From Dipteris shenzhenensis (Eukaryota > Polypodiophyta > Polypodiopsida > Gleicheniales): a DNA stretch of 64,000 bases. Below, one piece after another: positions 31,021 to 43,968 of this stretch. The notes under the pieces are model-generated. The model was not told the DNA's origin. It saw only the letters and a program-made list of their open reading frames with translations, and searched no databases. The position numbers and the translations under genes were made by a program. The stretch is taken from NCBI GenBank assembly GCA_047967505.1, contig CM106540.1; one strand, given 5' to 3'. Positions within the stretch are counted from its first letter, which is position 1. Every line of letters begins with the position of its first letter.

Positions 31021-33200
31021 GAGGTACGTTAGGGATTGAAGGGTCATGCGCAAGGGGCTAGAAAGAAACGAATAGGAGTAGGGCAGAATTCAGCAACTCT
31101 TCTTTGTAGGTAGTAATCAGCACTCCTCCACGATAGCATTCAGCAGCTTCTCCACGAACTAGGTGGCCAACCAAAGCTTCACGCAGGCAATAGCTTCACG
31201 CAGGAGAGGCAGCAACTTCAAAAATTCGTGGGCAGCTCCTTCAGCATCACGAACAGATCAGCATCAATGCAGGACAGCAACGTGCAGCAGCTCTTCCATT
31301 GTCTCAAACAAAAAAAATGCTGGGCAGAGTGGCGGGCTGTTCGCAGTGGCAATGGGCAAGTTCATGTTGACACAGAGACAACACTACTACTATTGCATCG
31401 AAGACTTATTCTTACAATGTGTTTTCTTCCAAACATTTGGGTTTGAGTTTGAATCACATCATTCACAAAGTCAAATTAACACCAGTGGCTTTGAAATGAC
31501 ACAATTCACACGAAAGCCACAAAAACTATGGTTCATCATAAAGAACCCCAAAATGTTAATTTTCCCACTAGACTACATGCAAATAATTCCCGATGAAAAG
31601 ACAACTCGTACTTGTCATTGAAGACTATAGAATTTTACAACTTGCTCGACAAACTCATCCAACCCCACATACATCTACATACTCTGCTATCTTCATTACA
31701 TTAACATTTCCCTACAAAAAACTAATCATCACTGTCACCATGTTGACTTTCACGAATCTTATAATCCTTGGTCTTTGTCTTCTCTTCATGTTGCCATTGT
31801 CATAGTTATATTCTGCTACAAATGTTGTCCATGTTTTTTCTTCTTGTGTAGTTAGTATTACACGTTATGTTGGTGGATTTGTTGGGGAGGCATTGTAGTT
31901 GTTGTTTTCGCTTAAGGATGAGTGCTCTATGTTCTTGTTTGTTTGTGTTTATAAAGTAAAGTTTCTTGTTGTTCTATGTAATGGCAAAGATAGAATAATG
32001 AAAATGCCAATTGTGCACTCATCTATTGTGCATGTAAAAAAATATTTTCCATTCTTTGTAGTCTATCGTATGCAGTACTGTTATCCTCTATGCAAGTTGT
32101 AATTATCTGTTGGAGACTCCTTGTTATCGTGTCATTCATTTTTGTAATGTATGAAGTGCATTATGTATGGCTGAGTATGGGTCCATAATGTACTTCGTGA
32201 AGGATCCAAATGTACTTCATACATAATGCCATAAGGAGCTCATACATAATGCCATAAGGAGCTCATCTTTGGATTAAAAGACTTCGTGAAAATGTGCTTT
32301 GGTTCTCTTTTCAAGAATAGGGTTGCCTTCCCTATTTGTGATCGTAGTGCTAGTGTATATGTTGAAATGTCTATTTCGATATTGTCAATCCACTCGGTGA
32401 ACATCATATTCGTTTCAGCTTCTATGCTATGTAATTGTATAGAATCTGTTGTGTATATTTCTTTGTAAATGTGAAGATCATTATCGTGCAAATATGTTAG
32501 AATCGTGGTTTCATGTAGTGGAGGTTTGGGGTAGTGGAATATACAGATGTTGCTTCTCTTCTATGGCATAAAGAGGTATGTCTGCATGTTTGGATGTCCT
32601 TGATATTTTATGTTAGTAGGCTCTTGTCACACATTATGTACTTAATACCATATGTCAATGCATCTTCTATTCACATGATGCCATGCTCATGTTGGCTTCC
32701 TTTGCTTTGGGATTCTATGACAAAGAAGTGATCGAGTACTTTTGCAAGTATTTCTTTGTCCTTCACTATTAAATTCAGGAATCGTTGGAGTTTGTGAGTG
32801 TGATACCTCGTACAAATTGTTGGATTATTTCTTATCAACTCGCTTGTGTCAGCACTTGTGCTTTGTCGTGTTATGCATTATTTGTTGTTGGTTGAGTATA
32901 TGTCGTGCAAGAATTTTGTTAAAGGTTCCCACATTCTTTTTGCACATTCCCTAATTGCCTCATCATCATGAATGCATCTTTCCTAAGTTTCTCTTTGTGG
33001 TCTAGAGAAGTGCACAGGTTTTTGAAGTCTCTATACCCAATTTTGAATTTCAAAATGGCTTCAATGTTGGTATCATTCGTAACATCTTTTGCATATAGTA
33101 TTCTGTTCTGTAGTGCTTCTTTGCGTAATCGTACCCAAATGGATTGCATTACTTGATTGATGATGGCCTTAATCGATTTGAAGAAAAGGTTTGATTCAAG
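31021..33200. other. No recognised gene; weak minus-strand frames
   Basis: Short frames such as 33149-32919 (SIWVRLRKEALQNRILYAKD) and 32491-32240 have protein-like composition but no family I can name; the first extends upstream without a start. They could be eroded transposon coding sequence. A 23-bp tandem duplication lies at 32218-32263. Confidence 0.4.
32218..32263 (+). repeat. 23-bp tandem duplication
   Basis: Two copies of CATACATAATGCCATAAGGA plus three further bases, directly adjacent. Confidence 0.9.
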
Positions 33201-33280
33201 TAGTTGCTGCTAGAATAATCCATAGAGCACAGGGTCTAACAATGGACAAACTCTCTTTCTCCCTAGCCATAATTTGAACA

Positions 33281-33395
33281 CATGGCCTTGCATACACAAC
33301 ACTTTCATGTGCAAAAAGCATGGCCTTGCATTTACAACATGGTAGAATTCACACACATGGCCTTGCATACACAACACTTTCACGTGTAAAAAACA
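33281..33395 (+). repeat. 75-bp spaced direct repeat
   Basis: CATGGCCTTGCATACACAAC occurs at 33281 and 33356, followed by ACTTTCA(T/C)GTG(C/T)AAAAA, with a shorter third copy at about 33319. Confidence 0.88.
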
Positions 33396-33570
33396 CAAAA
33401 AACCTCAACCGCTCCAACAACAACATTTCCTTGTGGACAAAGATGTTCATGAAGAAATGGAAAGACTAACAACTCAATTGAGATAGGAAACACTAAATAA
33501 TAAAATCCAACAACACACAGATACAACTATATTGATACAATCTTTGAACACTAGATCATTACACAAATAA

Positions 33571-33860
33571 AAAGATGACATACAAGCCATAGAATCACTT
33601 ATGAAATCCAATATTATATGTTTACAAGAGACTAGAACTGAAGACTATGAACCTTATCACACATCCAATTTTCAATACGTAAACAATCACACTAGTTGTA
33701 CCCTGGTACGGAACAACATTGTCATTGAAAAAGCAAACAAAATTTCACTACATGGAATTGACATCACGACAAGTCATGTCAAAACAAAACACAAAACATA
33801 TGAAATTATAAACATATAAAGACCACCATCCAAAAACATTCTTTCAAATACTACACAAAA
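33571..33860 (+). pseudogene. LINE-type endonuclease remnant
   Basis: The frame DIQAIESLMKSNIICLQETR at 33571-33630 followed by TYEIINI, then a stop, then RPPSKN matches the N-terminal part of exonuclease-endonuclease-phosphatase domains of non-LTR retrotransposons (catalytic E in LQE, and NIYRPPS block). Stops follow within a few dozen codons; no reverse transcriptase was found beside it. Confidence 0.6.
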
Positions 33861-34285
33861 AATTATCAGCAACTTCTTCCACACAGGATATCATTCTCAT
33901 AAGAGACTTCAACATTGACATGCTTCAAAAGATAGAAAAATCACGAATGCTACAAGAGATTATGAACAATGGTGGTGTAGTTTCCTAATAGCCAACATGA
34001 TTTGAGGTATCAATAACTATGTGTACCTTTTTTTAATAATAATATAAGCTTATTTAGACTTTAATGTATTCCATTGGACCTATGTTCTTTTCATATGACT
34101 ATCCCATGAGATTGAAATTCAATGGGATGGACGAATATGAGCATATGAACTTATTCAATTGTATCATCAATGTATCTCTTTTAACAATTGCTAAGATTTG
34201 GCCTTCACATCAGTGGTAATATAAATGACCTTGAAAATTTTAGGGTGAATTTTTCCTAATAGACCTTTCATACATGATGTCCACA
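33861..34285. other. No gene recognised
   Basis: AT-rich sequence up to the gypsy copy 2 boundary. The last bases before the LTR (TGTCCACA) do not match the other flank of the element. Confidence 0.5.
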
Positions 34286-34764
34286 TAGCCCTCTCTACTC
34301 TGAAGACTAACTCGAAACGCACTACTGCGACAGATTTACATGCGTAATCGTACTTCAGAACTGCGTATGAAAATTCATAGAGTAGAACAGTGATCGACAG
34401 AATCATTCATGATAAAACAATAAGGTAGATGCAATAGAATCTCTGTATTACATTTCTCCGAGCAGTACAACACCGTACTCTCTGATACATAACAATGTTC
34501 CTCTTCTGATCACACTGATCCTTGCTCCGATCCTCATCAATGAGCCCCCTGAATGATCGCTCTCTTCTCTTTTATCTAACCGGCACACATAACTCCTTCA
34601 CGGTTGCCGTGCCTATTCAGTTCTCCGCCTGCTCCTAGAACTTCCGTCTTTTCATATCTCACTATAAACTAAATACAACGTATTAATGATAATAATCTAA
34701 GGACCAATGATCTAAGGACTCCCCCCCTAGTTCCTCTTTGCTGTTGCTGCTTTTGCCCTTAACA
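34286..34764 (-). repeat. Gypsy copy 2, 3' LTR lacking its last 3 bp
   Basis: 479 bp; reads ACATAGCCC where the intact LTR has TGTTAGCCC. Confidence 0.93.
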
Positions 34765-34821
34765 CTTGGCACTCCCGGTGAATCGGATTCCGGATCCGCA
34801 TCCGAACCCACCGGTTCTCCG

Positions 34822-37800
34822 CTACGGTTCATCCTCGACGTCGCCACCGTCATCGTCCGCCGCCGCCGCTGCTGCCGCTGCCGCCGGAACTGCTGCTGCT
34901 GCCGCCAGAACTGCTGGAGCCGCCGGCGCCGGTACTTGTACTGCCGGAGCCGCTTGCGCCGGTCGAAGTAAAGGTAGCTGCTGTGGGTTGAGAGCATGGG
35001 CATTCACAAAAATTTGGAGCTGTCCATAGAAAGGTGGTGCCGCCGCCCCCGCCTGCTGAGCTACTGCCGCCATCCGATGAATATAGCGGCATGCTGTCCG
35101 CAGGTCGACCAACATAGCTGCTCGCTCAACATGACTCGTTCTCCGCAGCTGTTGTAGCTCCTCTTCATGCAGTCGGGTCTTCTCAGATAAAGCGAGTTCG
35201 AGATCGGTTACCCGCATAGTGCGATCTGCTTTCTTCGCCACACTATCCAGTCGTTTCATTACCCGCCCCAATTCCTTGGTTTGGGCACCTGTTGATTGTT
35301 CTGCCGTAGTAGCTCGGAGCTGCAGCAAATCGGCCATGAGGCTCTTCACCTCAACTTCATGTTGCTGGTGCTCTTCTTTCCGGGCGAGCTTGAGTGCCAA
35401 CAGCTGAGATCTGGCATCGTCACACTGCTGTTGCACCACCGCGACGTGTTCTTTCAGCTGCAAAAAGTGCCTTGCGTCCAAGGATTCCCCGTCCGCTGGC
35501 TCCGGAAAAGCTGCCACAAAAGCGGCTGCTGCGTCTGCTTGGGGTCGTGGCTTCATTGCGATCTCGGGTCTTTTGCCTCTGGCCTTCGCTCGTCGGAGGG
35601 CTTCTTCCAGTTCGGCGATCCGTTTGACATAGCCTTCGGCAGAATCCACCGGTCCCGCCGCTGTCTGCTTCCCGAGAGTATTTGCCGATGTAGAACTTCC
35701 ACCCTCCGGTTGTGCCGCAGTTTTCGTCACCGGTACTGGTGGTAAAAAGGCTGTTCCTGCGCCCCCTCCCGCCGGATCATCCTCATCCCTCCGGGCCAAC
35801 CGTCGGTCGAGAGGCCTGCAAGCCCGCTCCAGCTCTACTCGCAATTGATGTTGATGATCAAGAAAAATACCCTGCATCTCTGCGACGAAGGCTTCCGATA
35901 AATCCAACAAAAGTGCCTCGTCCAGCATGCGTGTAGAGCTAGAGGGTTGCCGGTACGCCATCACTTCCGCTTCCAACAACTGCACCCTGGCGGTCGCAGC
36001 TGTAGCCTTCTCCGTCAATTGTTCCGTCAGCCACAGGTGTTCTTGAGTTTGGGCGACAATCGCCGTCCTTGCTTCCTCCATATCCTGCTATCGCCGTGCA
36101 TCCACCTGTTGGAGTCGTACCAACTGCTCCTGCAGCTGTTGATTGCGTTCGAGCAGCCTGGCATTTTCCTGGCGCAACCTCGCCTCATTCTCCTCCAGCT
36201 GCCCCTTCTGAAAACATTGGAGCAAGCGCTCCGCCAACCGTCGTGCCGTGACCAGATCATAGGTCTCCACCGGCGGAGAGAGCTGCAGCTCACCACTCCC
36301 CCTTGGGACGACACGGGTTTCCTCCTGACATGCCTGTCTCCCCGAACTGTCCTCCCGAGTGTGGACTGAGCTTTCCCCTTGCAAGGCCTCCGCTTCCGGG
36401 CGGGTTTTCTTCAACATTGCTCCTTCCGGCACGAGAGCCAACTTTCTTTTCAATAAACTGGCCATGCGGCTCGATGTTGCTGAGACCGCTGGCCTACTCC
36501 TCTGGCTGCCCTGTGGAACTGCTGCCGGAACCACCACCGCAGGGACTACCGCCGTAACCTCCACCGCAGGTACTACCGGAGTCACCTGGTTGCTTGGCAT
36601 CAGCGTCAGAGCTCCTTCCGTTGTTGATCTCGCTGGTTCCACCTCCTTGGACTCCTTGTCCGAACCATCGTCGGTGGACTCCTCCACCTCCACATACGAC
36701 CCTGGGACTACCGGTTCCGCATCTGGTCCGAACAAAAGAAATAAAACTTGCCCCATCCGAGATGTTGCCGTTGGCTTCAAGAGCTTCTTGGCCACCTCCA
36801 GAATTCTGTCCGCCAGCAGCTTCGCCCAGGGAACCGGTTTCCCTTGCTCCGCCCTCTAGAAATAGGTAAACTGGGTCTGTCCCAGTAGCTCTGCTTTCAC
36901 CTTCTGCCAGAGTGCCTCTGCAATAAACTTGTAGCATGTCTTCTTCGAAGCATCCAGCTTCTTCATGTTGTACTCCCCCTTGCAACCTGCGCCGAGAGCT
37001 GCCTCCATGGCACTGCTGGTAAGCTTCGTGACTTTGCATGGACCATCCACCGGCAAGTGCAACCGGGCCGCTACCAGCTCCTTGCACAAGGTGAAAGTCT
37101 TTCCATACACCACGACCTTGCGCCCGCGTGCAAGCTGCGCCAAGATATCTTGCGCCAATGGATGAACTGGTGTCGTAGCCCATGGCAAACCTGCGAACTC
37201 CACCAGACGAGCTCGTGTCAGCCAAGACTGCACAGCCTCATCCCCAACAGGTAACGGATTGATCAGATGGAAGACCACCATAGCGGCGAGAAGCTGGGAT
37301 GCGAGGGAGAAGAGTTCTGGAAAACAAAGAATTGGAAATAAGCCCCTTTTTGCTTCCAAATTGCCTTTTGGATGCCTTGGTGAACTCCTTGTTTGCATGC
37401 AACGATCAAGTGTCCCATCATCCTGATAAAAGCCCCACTTCGAAGATTCAGTAGATTGCATGGCGGCGTCCTCGCTCCGCAACACGAAGCTTTGCTCCCA
37501 CCGTTTCGCGGAATAAAGTGAGTGATACCACACGTGTGTACTAATAGCCCCCATCATCGGTTTCTCCACCGAAATGGCTATAAATGCAGTTGAAATGATC
37601 TTCACAGGTGGTTTCTCCGGAAATGGGTAAGGTGGCATGGGCCCTGTATATGGTCGGAGACGAAATCCATTTACCGGCTTCTGCAACAGCTCCCCCTGTA
37701 GTGTTCCTAATCGGAACGTGCCGTCACCATAACGCTCCACCACCCAATACGGACCTCCCCACCGTAACTTCAGCTTACCCGGATGCGGACCCATCCGAGT

Positions 37801-40800
37801 GTTAAACAATATCACGGCATCTCTCCGTTTGAAGGTCTTCTTCTTTGAATGACGGTCCACCCAAATCTTCCGTCTGTCCTGGACTACCTGTGCAAGATAC
37901 GCACTGTTGAACCGCTCCTCACCCAGCCGATCCAGCTGTTCAATCCTCCGGTCTACGGACTCGTCCCAGCCCAATTTCTCTGCCGCTGCAATCCGCAGAC
38001 TCGGTACTAGGAATTCCATGGGGACCACTGCTTCAACTCCGTAAACCAACTTGAATGGCGTGAACCCCGTCGCAACCTTATAGGAAGTCCGGAACGCCCA
38101 TAATGCGGAGTAAAGTTTTTCATCCCAATCTGTCCGATTTTCATTGACCAGCTTTTTCAGAATGACTAGCAACACCTTATTCGAGGACTCTGCCTGTCCG
38201 TTTGCCTGAGGGTAATACACTGTGGACTTCTTATGAATGATTAGGTGCCGGGTAACCAGTTCCCGTAACACCGCATTAAGGAAATGCCCACCTTGATCCG
38301 TGACGAGCTCAACCGGACATCCGTACCGTGTCATAATGGCTTCATAAAGGAATCTGGCCACAGCCTTTGCCGAATTATCCTTCAGTGCTCTGGCCTCCAC
38401 CCATTTGGTACAGTAATCTGTCGCCACCAGGATATACCGGTTACCTGTCCTCCGCGCCGGCGGCGAAAACGGACCTACAAAGTCCAGCCCCCACTTCATG
38501 AACGGTTCGAGGGCCAGTATGGGATTGTGCGGCATCCGGTCCCGACCTGATGGCTGGCCCAACCTCTGGCACACATCGCATCTTTTGACGAACCTATGCG
38601 CATCCCCCATTAATGTTGGCCACCACAGACCTCCTTGGAGTACCTTCCGTCCGGTTACTTCTCCTGCGAAGTGTCCACCGCTGATTCCTTGGTGAGCCTC
38701 TTCCAGGATGACCTCCTGCTCATGTGGGTACACACACCGTCGCAACACACCATCCAGCCCCTTTTTATACAATTGGTCAGCAATGATCCGGAAGTCTCTG
38801 CTCTTGAGCGCGAGCCGTTTCCGCTGGTCTCGCGACATTCCGTCGCGCATCTGGCCCGTGTCGACAAAGTGAAACATGTCGTCGTACCACGTCTTTGGAG
38901 CTGCCGGTACCACCGCCTCCAGTTCGAACAGCTGGGCATCCGGAAAATCGTCTTCCACACCCATCGGGTCTTCGCCAGATTCCAACCGCGAAAGGTAATC
39001 CGCTACGGCATGTGTACTTCCTGGTCGATGGACCACCGTGAAGTCGAACTCCTGTAAAAGCAGCATCCACCGGGCCAACTTTCCAGTGAGCTCGGGCTTG
39101 TGTACCAAATACAACAAGGCGGAATGATCCACATGAAACGTGAACCGATTCCCCAACAGGTAGTGACGAAACTTTGTTACGGAATAAATCATCCCCAATG
39201 CTTCCCGCTCCGTCGTAGAGTAATTCCGTTCGGCTTTGGACAACCTGCGACTTGCATAATACACCGGGCGGAACCACTTGCTTGTCGCTTCCTGCATGAG
39301 GACACTACCAATAGCCACATCCGAGGCATCCACGAAGACATGAAACATCTTCGTCCAATCTGGCGGCTGAACCACCGGTGCTGTTGCCAACATCAGTTTG
39401 AGCCGTCGAAAAGCTAAGTCACAAGCAGGAGACCAGACTACCGGTACTTTGTTGAGTTGGTCATACAGTGGTGTCGCCACATCCGCCAGATACCGCAGCA
39501 TTCGGCTGTGCCATTTAACCTGCCCTAGGAATCTCCCGAGCTGCTTACCGTTGCCAGGAACCTTTGCCTGCCGAATCGCTTCGACCTTCGCCGGATCTAC
39601 CGCAATGCCTTCCGCTGAGACAATGCAACCCAGCAGCATACCGCTGCCCACGGCGAATGCACATTTCATAGGGTTCAGACACAACCGTGCCTCCCTACAC
39701 CGGGTTAAGCATTTCTGCAGATGCTCAAGGTGCTGCTCGCGACTCCCAAAAACACTGAAATCGTCCAGAAATACCTGCATAAAGATTAGTAAATAATCAT
39801 GAAATATTTCTTGGACCATGCGTTGAAATGTTGCCGGAGCATTCTTTAGCCCAAATGCCATCACCAGGAAAACAAATGCTCCCCACTCCGTGATGAAAGC
39901 TGTTTTCTCTCGATCTTCTGGTGCCATCTGCACCTGGTTATACCCACTGAAGCCATCCAGAAAAGAATACATCTCGTGACCTGCCACTGTATCCAGCATA
40001 GTATCATTAAACGGCAATGGAAACGGATCCGTGATTGTCGCCGCGTTAAGCTTTCTGTAGTCAACACAGACCCGCAACTTCAAATTCTTTTTCGGAACAA
40101 TCACTATTGGCGAAAGCCACGTTGCACGATCAACCGGATAGATAAACCCGACCTTTAGCAGCCTGTCCAGCTCCTCCTTCACCCTCTGGGCATAGTTCGG
40201 GTTCATTCGATACCGTTGTTGCCGAACCGGTATCGCATCCTTCTGCAGATTGATCCTGTGCTGATAGAATTTGGGATCGATGCCGAGCAAATCTGTGTAT
40301 TCCCAGGCGAACACGTCTTTGAAGGATTTCAGCAATGTCTCCAATTTTCCCCGAAATCCTTTATCGAGCTTCGCACTGACACGGACGTTCTTTGGCTCCT
40401 CCTCCGTCCCGAGGTTAAGATCCAGCAGCTCGTCTTCTTTGACCCTCCGCGAGCGACGGAGTTCCTGCTCGAAAACTCTTTCCGCCTCCGCCACTCCCGC
40501 TTCGTCCGGCATGTCTCCTGTGCCTTCCGGTAGACTCCCTTCGACTGGTTCTTTAGTGGAACTGGATGACTCCTGCGTAGCCGAGGGAATCTGATGCTGA
40601 TATTGCTTTAAAACGGCAACCACATCGACCTCGAACAAGCTTACCAGCTCCGTATTCCTACTGAAGTAGTCATCCTCCTCTTCGACCCCCATTCCGTCCA
40701 TCATATGGATACCTTCCACCATCGTCGGTCGGAATGGTGTCCTCAGCCCTTGTTTGGTATGTACCGAGAGCTTCAGCTTCTTTTTTCCTTTCCGAATGGT

Positions 40801-43380
40801 GATGCGGTCTGATTGCCAGTCTTGTTTCACACGGGCCTGCCGCAACCACGGTCTTCCGAGCAATAACGGGTATGACCCGCTAATATCCTCCATCCGGAAA
40901 ATCACCGCAGCGATTTCGAACTTCACGCCGCAAACCTCCATTTTCAATCCACGGAGCAATCCTAACGGCTGCACTCTCCGTTGGTCTGCCATCCGAACGG
41001 CGAAGGGTGCGGATTCCCATTTTGTGATACCCAATGGCACCAGCATTTGTTCGGACAGGATGTTGACCCCAGACCCTCCGTCCAGCAACACCCCTCCCAC
41101 ACGGCTGTTCTCCAGTGTTACGGAAATTACCGGGACCGCTTTGTCAAAAACAGGAGGCTGTTCTTCCGCTTCAGGCTTTGCAGATCCGTCTGACGACACT
41201 TCCATTGTTACCGCTTCCATCTCCGACTCCATCGCCCTGACTGGTTCCGTCAATTGTTTGATGAGAGAACTCCGAAAATTGGGTACCAATGCTAACAATT
41301 GCTCCATTGTCATGTGTATTTGCTGTTTCCGCAAATCCTGCCATAAATCATATGGGTCAACACCCTCCTCGCCGGTCATCAGGCTGTCCTTCTGACGGGT
41401 AGGTAGACAAGTCGCTTCTGGCTGCTCTCCTTGCAGGCGCCTTGCCACCTTCGCACCATTCTCCGTCACCGAGACTGCCTTTTCCGCGCTTGGCCTAGGT
41501 AACACCGTTGGGGTTTTCTGGACCCAGTCACCGACCGTCGACCGCACCTTTTGTTGTGCCTGCCAATCCAACGCCGGAGGTCTCCCCTTCTCTTGCGGGG
41601 CCTTGTAGTCCCGCACCTTTTCCTGGGATCGTGTGACCACGAGCACATCTCCGCTCGCACTTCCTCCCACTTTGCCTTCAACAGGGACACCCGCCGGTAC
41701 TTCCGGTACTTCTTCGGACTGCGGACTAGGCTCCTTGCTATCCTGTTGCGGACTGTCATCATCGCATTCGATAATCAGAACCGCATTCACTACTGGTGCG
41801 GACTTGCCTTCTCCGGATCCCCGGGTTGCTTCCCTTTCTGCCTTGTGGTGCTTGAATAATTCGCAATCTACCTTTCAATGTCCGGGTTGATTGCAATAAA
41901 AACATAGGAACGTCCGTTCCCCTGCTGGTTCATCTGCACCTGTTCCAGCCGTTCTCGGCCGCCAAGGTCTTTTCGCCGGTGCGGCTGGTACCGCGGCTGG
42001 TGCTGCGGCTGGTGCCGCAACTACCGCCGCCACCGCTGGTGTCGGGGCTATTCGTGCGTTATAGCGGCAGATCTCCGTGGTATGCGTCGCTGTTTGGCAA
42101 ATCGCACACCACCGCTCATTCAAACCGCATTCCTCTGCTAAGTGACCTGCATTCCGGCACCGATTACACCAAGTATCCTTGCGAACTTTTGAAGAGGACC
42201 CTATTCCACTATCCCGGCTTTTGGCTCCGGCAGCAGATCCTTCCGGAAATGACTTCCCTGCCGCTTTTCCAGCCTTCCGCCTCATGGAACGTTTGTCCTC
42301 CTCCTCATCCGACTGATCCGACTCCTCCTCAGTATCGGTATCGGAGTCTCCCTCAGCCTCCTCATACTTCACTTTTCCTTTCCTTCCCTTGGAAGTAAAC
42401 AGGACTTGTTCCGCCCTCACCGCTGCTTGGACGACTTCTTCCAATGAAAGAGCTTCCAAATCCAACGATGCCAGGGACCTTTTCAATCCTTTATTCAGCC
42501 CCTCCATGAAGTAAGCATTCTGGATAGGGACGGCCGGGGTAGTTGCTGTATCGAGGCGGCGGATCAACGACCGAAACCTGGCCGCATACGCCTCCACTTC
42601 TTGGTTCTTCTGTTCCAGTTTCCCCAGTTTGGCCAGGACATGCACACGGGTCTTGTCCTCCCGAAACCGGAGCAAAAAAGCATCCCGCAGTAGATCAAAC
42701 GTGGCGAAATGGGTAGCTCCATATTGCGCGATCCATACTGCCGCCTGCTTCTGCAGTGTCGGAATGAAAGTCGCCATCTTCATAAGATCTGTCGCCTGCA
42801 CTGGTGGAGCCGTATTCACCATCCACGCCATCTCAAATGACAGTATATGTGCATCCGCATCCTCCTGATCCCGTCCCGAAAACTTGGGGTACTTCACCGT
42901 CATCCTGGGTACCAGTGGTGGAATAGCCGCGCTACTTACCGCCGGAACTCCACCCCCGCCTCCGCCTCCACCGCCTCCACCTCCCCTACCGGGATCTGGT
43001 GACGGACCTGGGGCTCCGCTTCCTGCAGGCACACCACCCCCCCGTCTCCTGGGACTCGGTGGTGGGGAATTCCGCAACGGTGACGCTTCGTCTTCCGGAG
43101 GAGTACTTGTTAAATCGAACGGGCTACTGCGTCCGGAGGATTCGCCTTCCTCCGGAACACCGGAAACGACTGGACCTTCCTCTCCTGGGATCAGCGGAGG
43201 TGTGTCAGAGCGACTACTACTCTCACTATCCGTGAAGAAGCCGAAGAGAAGATCACGTTGAGCCACATATCGGTCATGCCGTTCCTCGCGGGTTGTACGT
43301 GCCGATACTGGAGTTGCAGGCTCCCGAGGCCGTTCCGGAGAGCGCGATGTTCCCCCTGGCGCACCCCCAGCGTCATTCAT
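34822..43380 (-). pseudogene. Gypsy copy 2 gag-pol-extension frame with three nonsense codons
   Basis: A single frame of 2,853 codons (including stop) from ATG at 43380 to 34822. Domain order as in copy 1: gag, three CCHC knuckles (about 41880-42170), protease LLDGGSG at about 41075-41085, reverse transcriptase FLDD at about 39760, integrase, GPY region and coiled-coil extension (about 37610-34822). It has no frameshift but three in-frame stops: TGA at 41875-41877 in the third zinc knuckle, TAG at 36856-36858 and TAG at 36088-36090, the last two in the extension. Copy 1 has CGA, CAG and CAG there, so each stop arose by C to T on the coding strand. The C-terminal tract is longer than in copy 1 by four codons. 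Confidence 0.94.
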
Positions 43381-43471
43381 GCGCTAGTCCACGCACCGAG
43401 GAATCAGAGTATTACAGATGGTGAGCAGCCAACCTCTCCGGGGTATCCACCGCGACAAACATGGAAATCTT

Positions 43472-43483
43472 CCGTGGTCGCCA
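43472..43483 (-). other. Gypsy copy 2 primer binding site
   Basis: Same TGGCGACCACGG as copy 1 on the minus strand, three nt inside the 5' LTR. Confidence 0.65.
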
Positions 43484-43486
43484 AAG

Positions 43487-43968
43487 TGTTAGCCCTCTCT
43501 ACTCTGAAGACTAACTCGAAACGCACTACTGCGACAGATTTACATGCGTAATCGTACTTCAGAACTGCGTATGAAAATTCATAGAGTAGAACAGTGATCG
43601 ACAGAATCATTCATGATAAAACAATAAGGTAGATGCAATAGAATCTCTGTATTACATTTCTCCGAGCAGTACAACACCGTACTCTCTGATACATAACAAT
43701 GTTCCTCTTCTGATCACACTGATCCTTGCTCCGATCCTCATCAATGAGCCCCCTGAATGATCGCTCTCTTCTCTTTTATCTAACCGGCACACATAACTCC
43801 TTCACGGTTGCCGTGCCTATTCAGTTCTCCGCCTGCTCCTAGAACTTCCGTCTTTTCATATCTCACTATAAACTAAATACAACGTATTAATGATAATAAT
43901 CTAAGGACCAATGATCTAAGGACTCCCCCCCTAGTTCCTCTTTGCTGTTGCTGCTTTTGCCCTTAACA
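43487..43968 (-). repeat. Gypsy copy 2, 5' LTR
   Basis: Intact 482-bp LTR with TGTT...AACA ends on the plus strand. Confidence 0.95.

Larger units (their letters stand above)
34286..43968 (-). mobile_element. Ty3/gypsy LTR retrotransposon, copy 2 (about 9,683 bp)
   Basis: Same family, orientation and organisation as 8563-18238. The two LTRs look identical to each other where they overlap and share variants absent from copy 1 (AACTAAATAC, GGACCAATG). The left LTR begins at TAGCCC, lacking the terminal TGT, and no target duplication is visible (left flank TGTCC, right flank GTTGA), so the left end has been altered. The right end lies about 800 bp upstream of the kinase start codon. Confidence 0.95.

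Noticed and set aside
32534-32954. Short plus-strand frames with hydrophobic segments
   Set aside because: No family resemblance and overlapping T-rich sequence; insufficient support for a gene.
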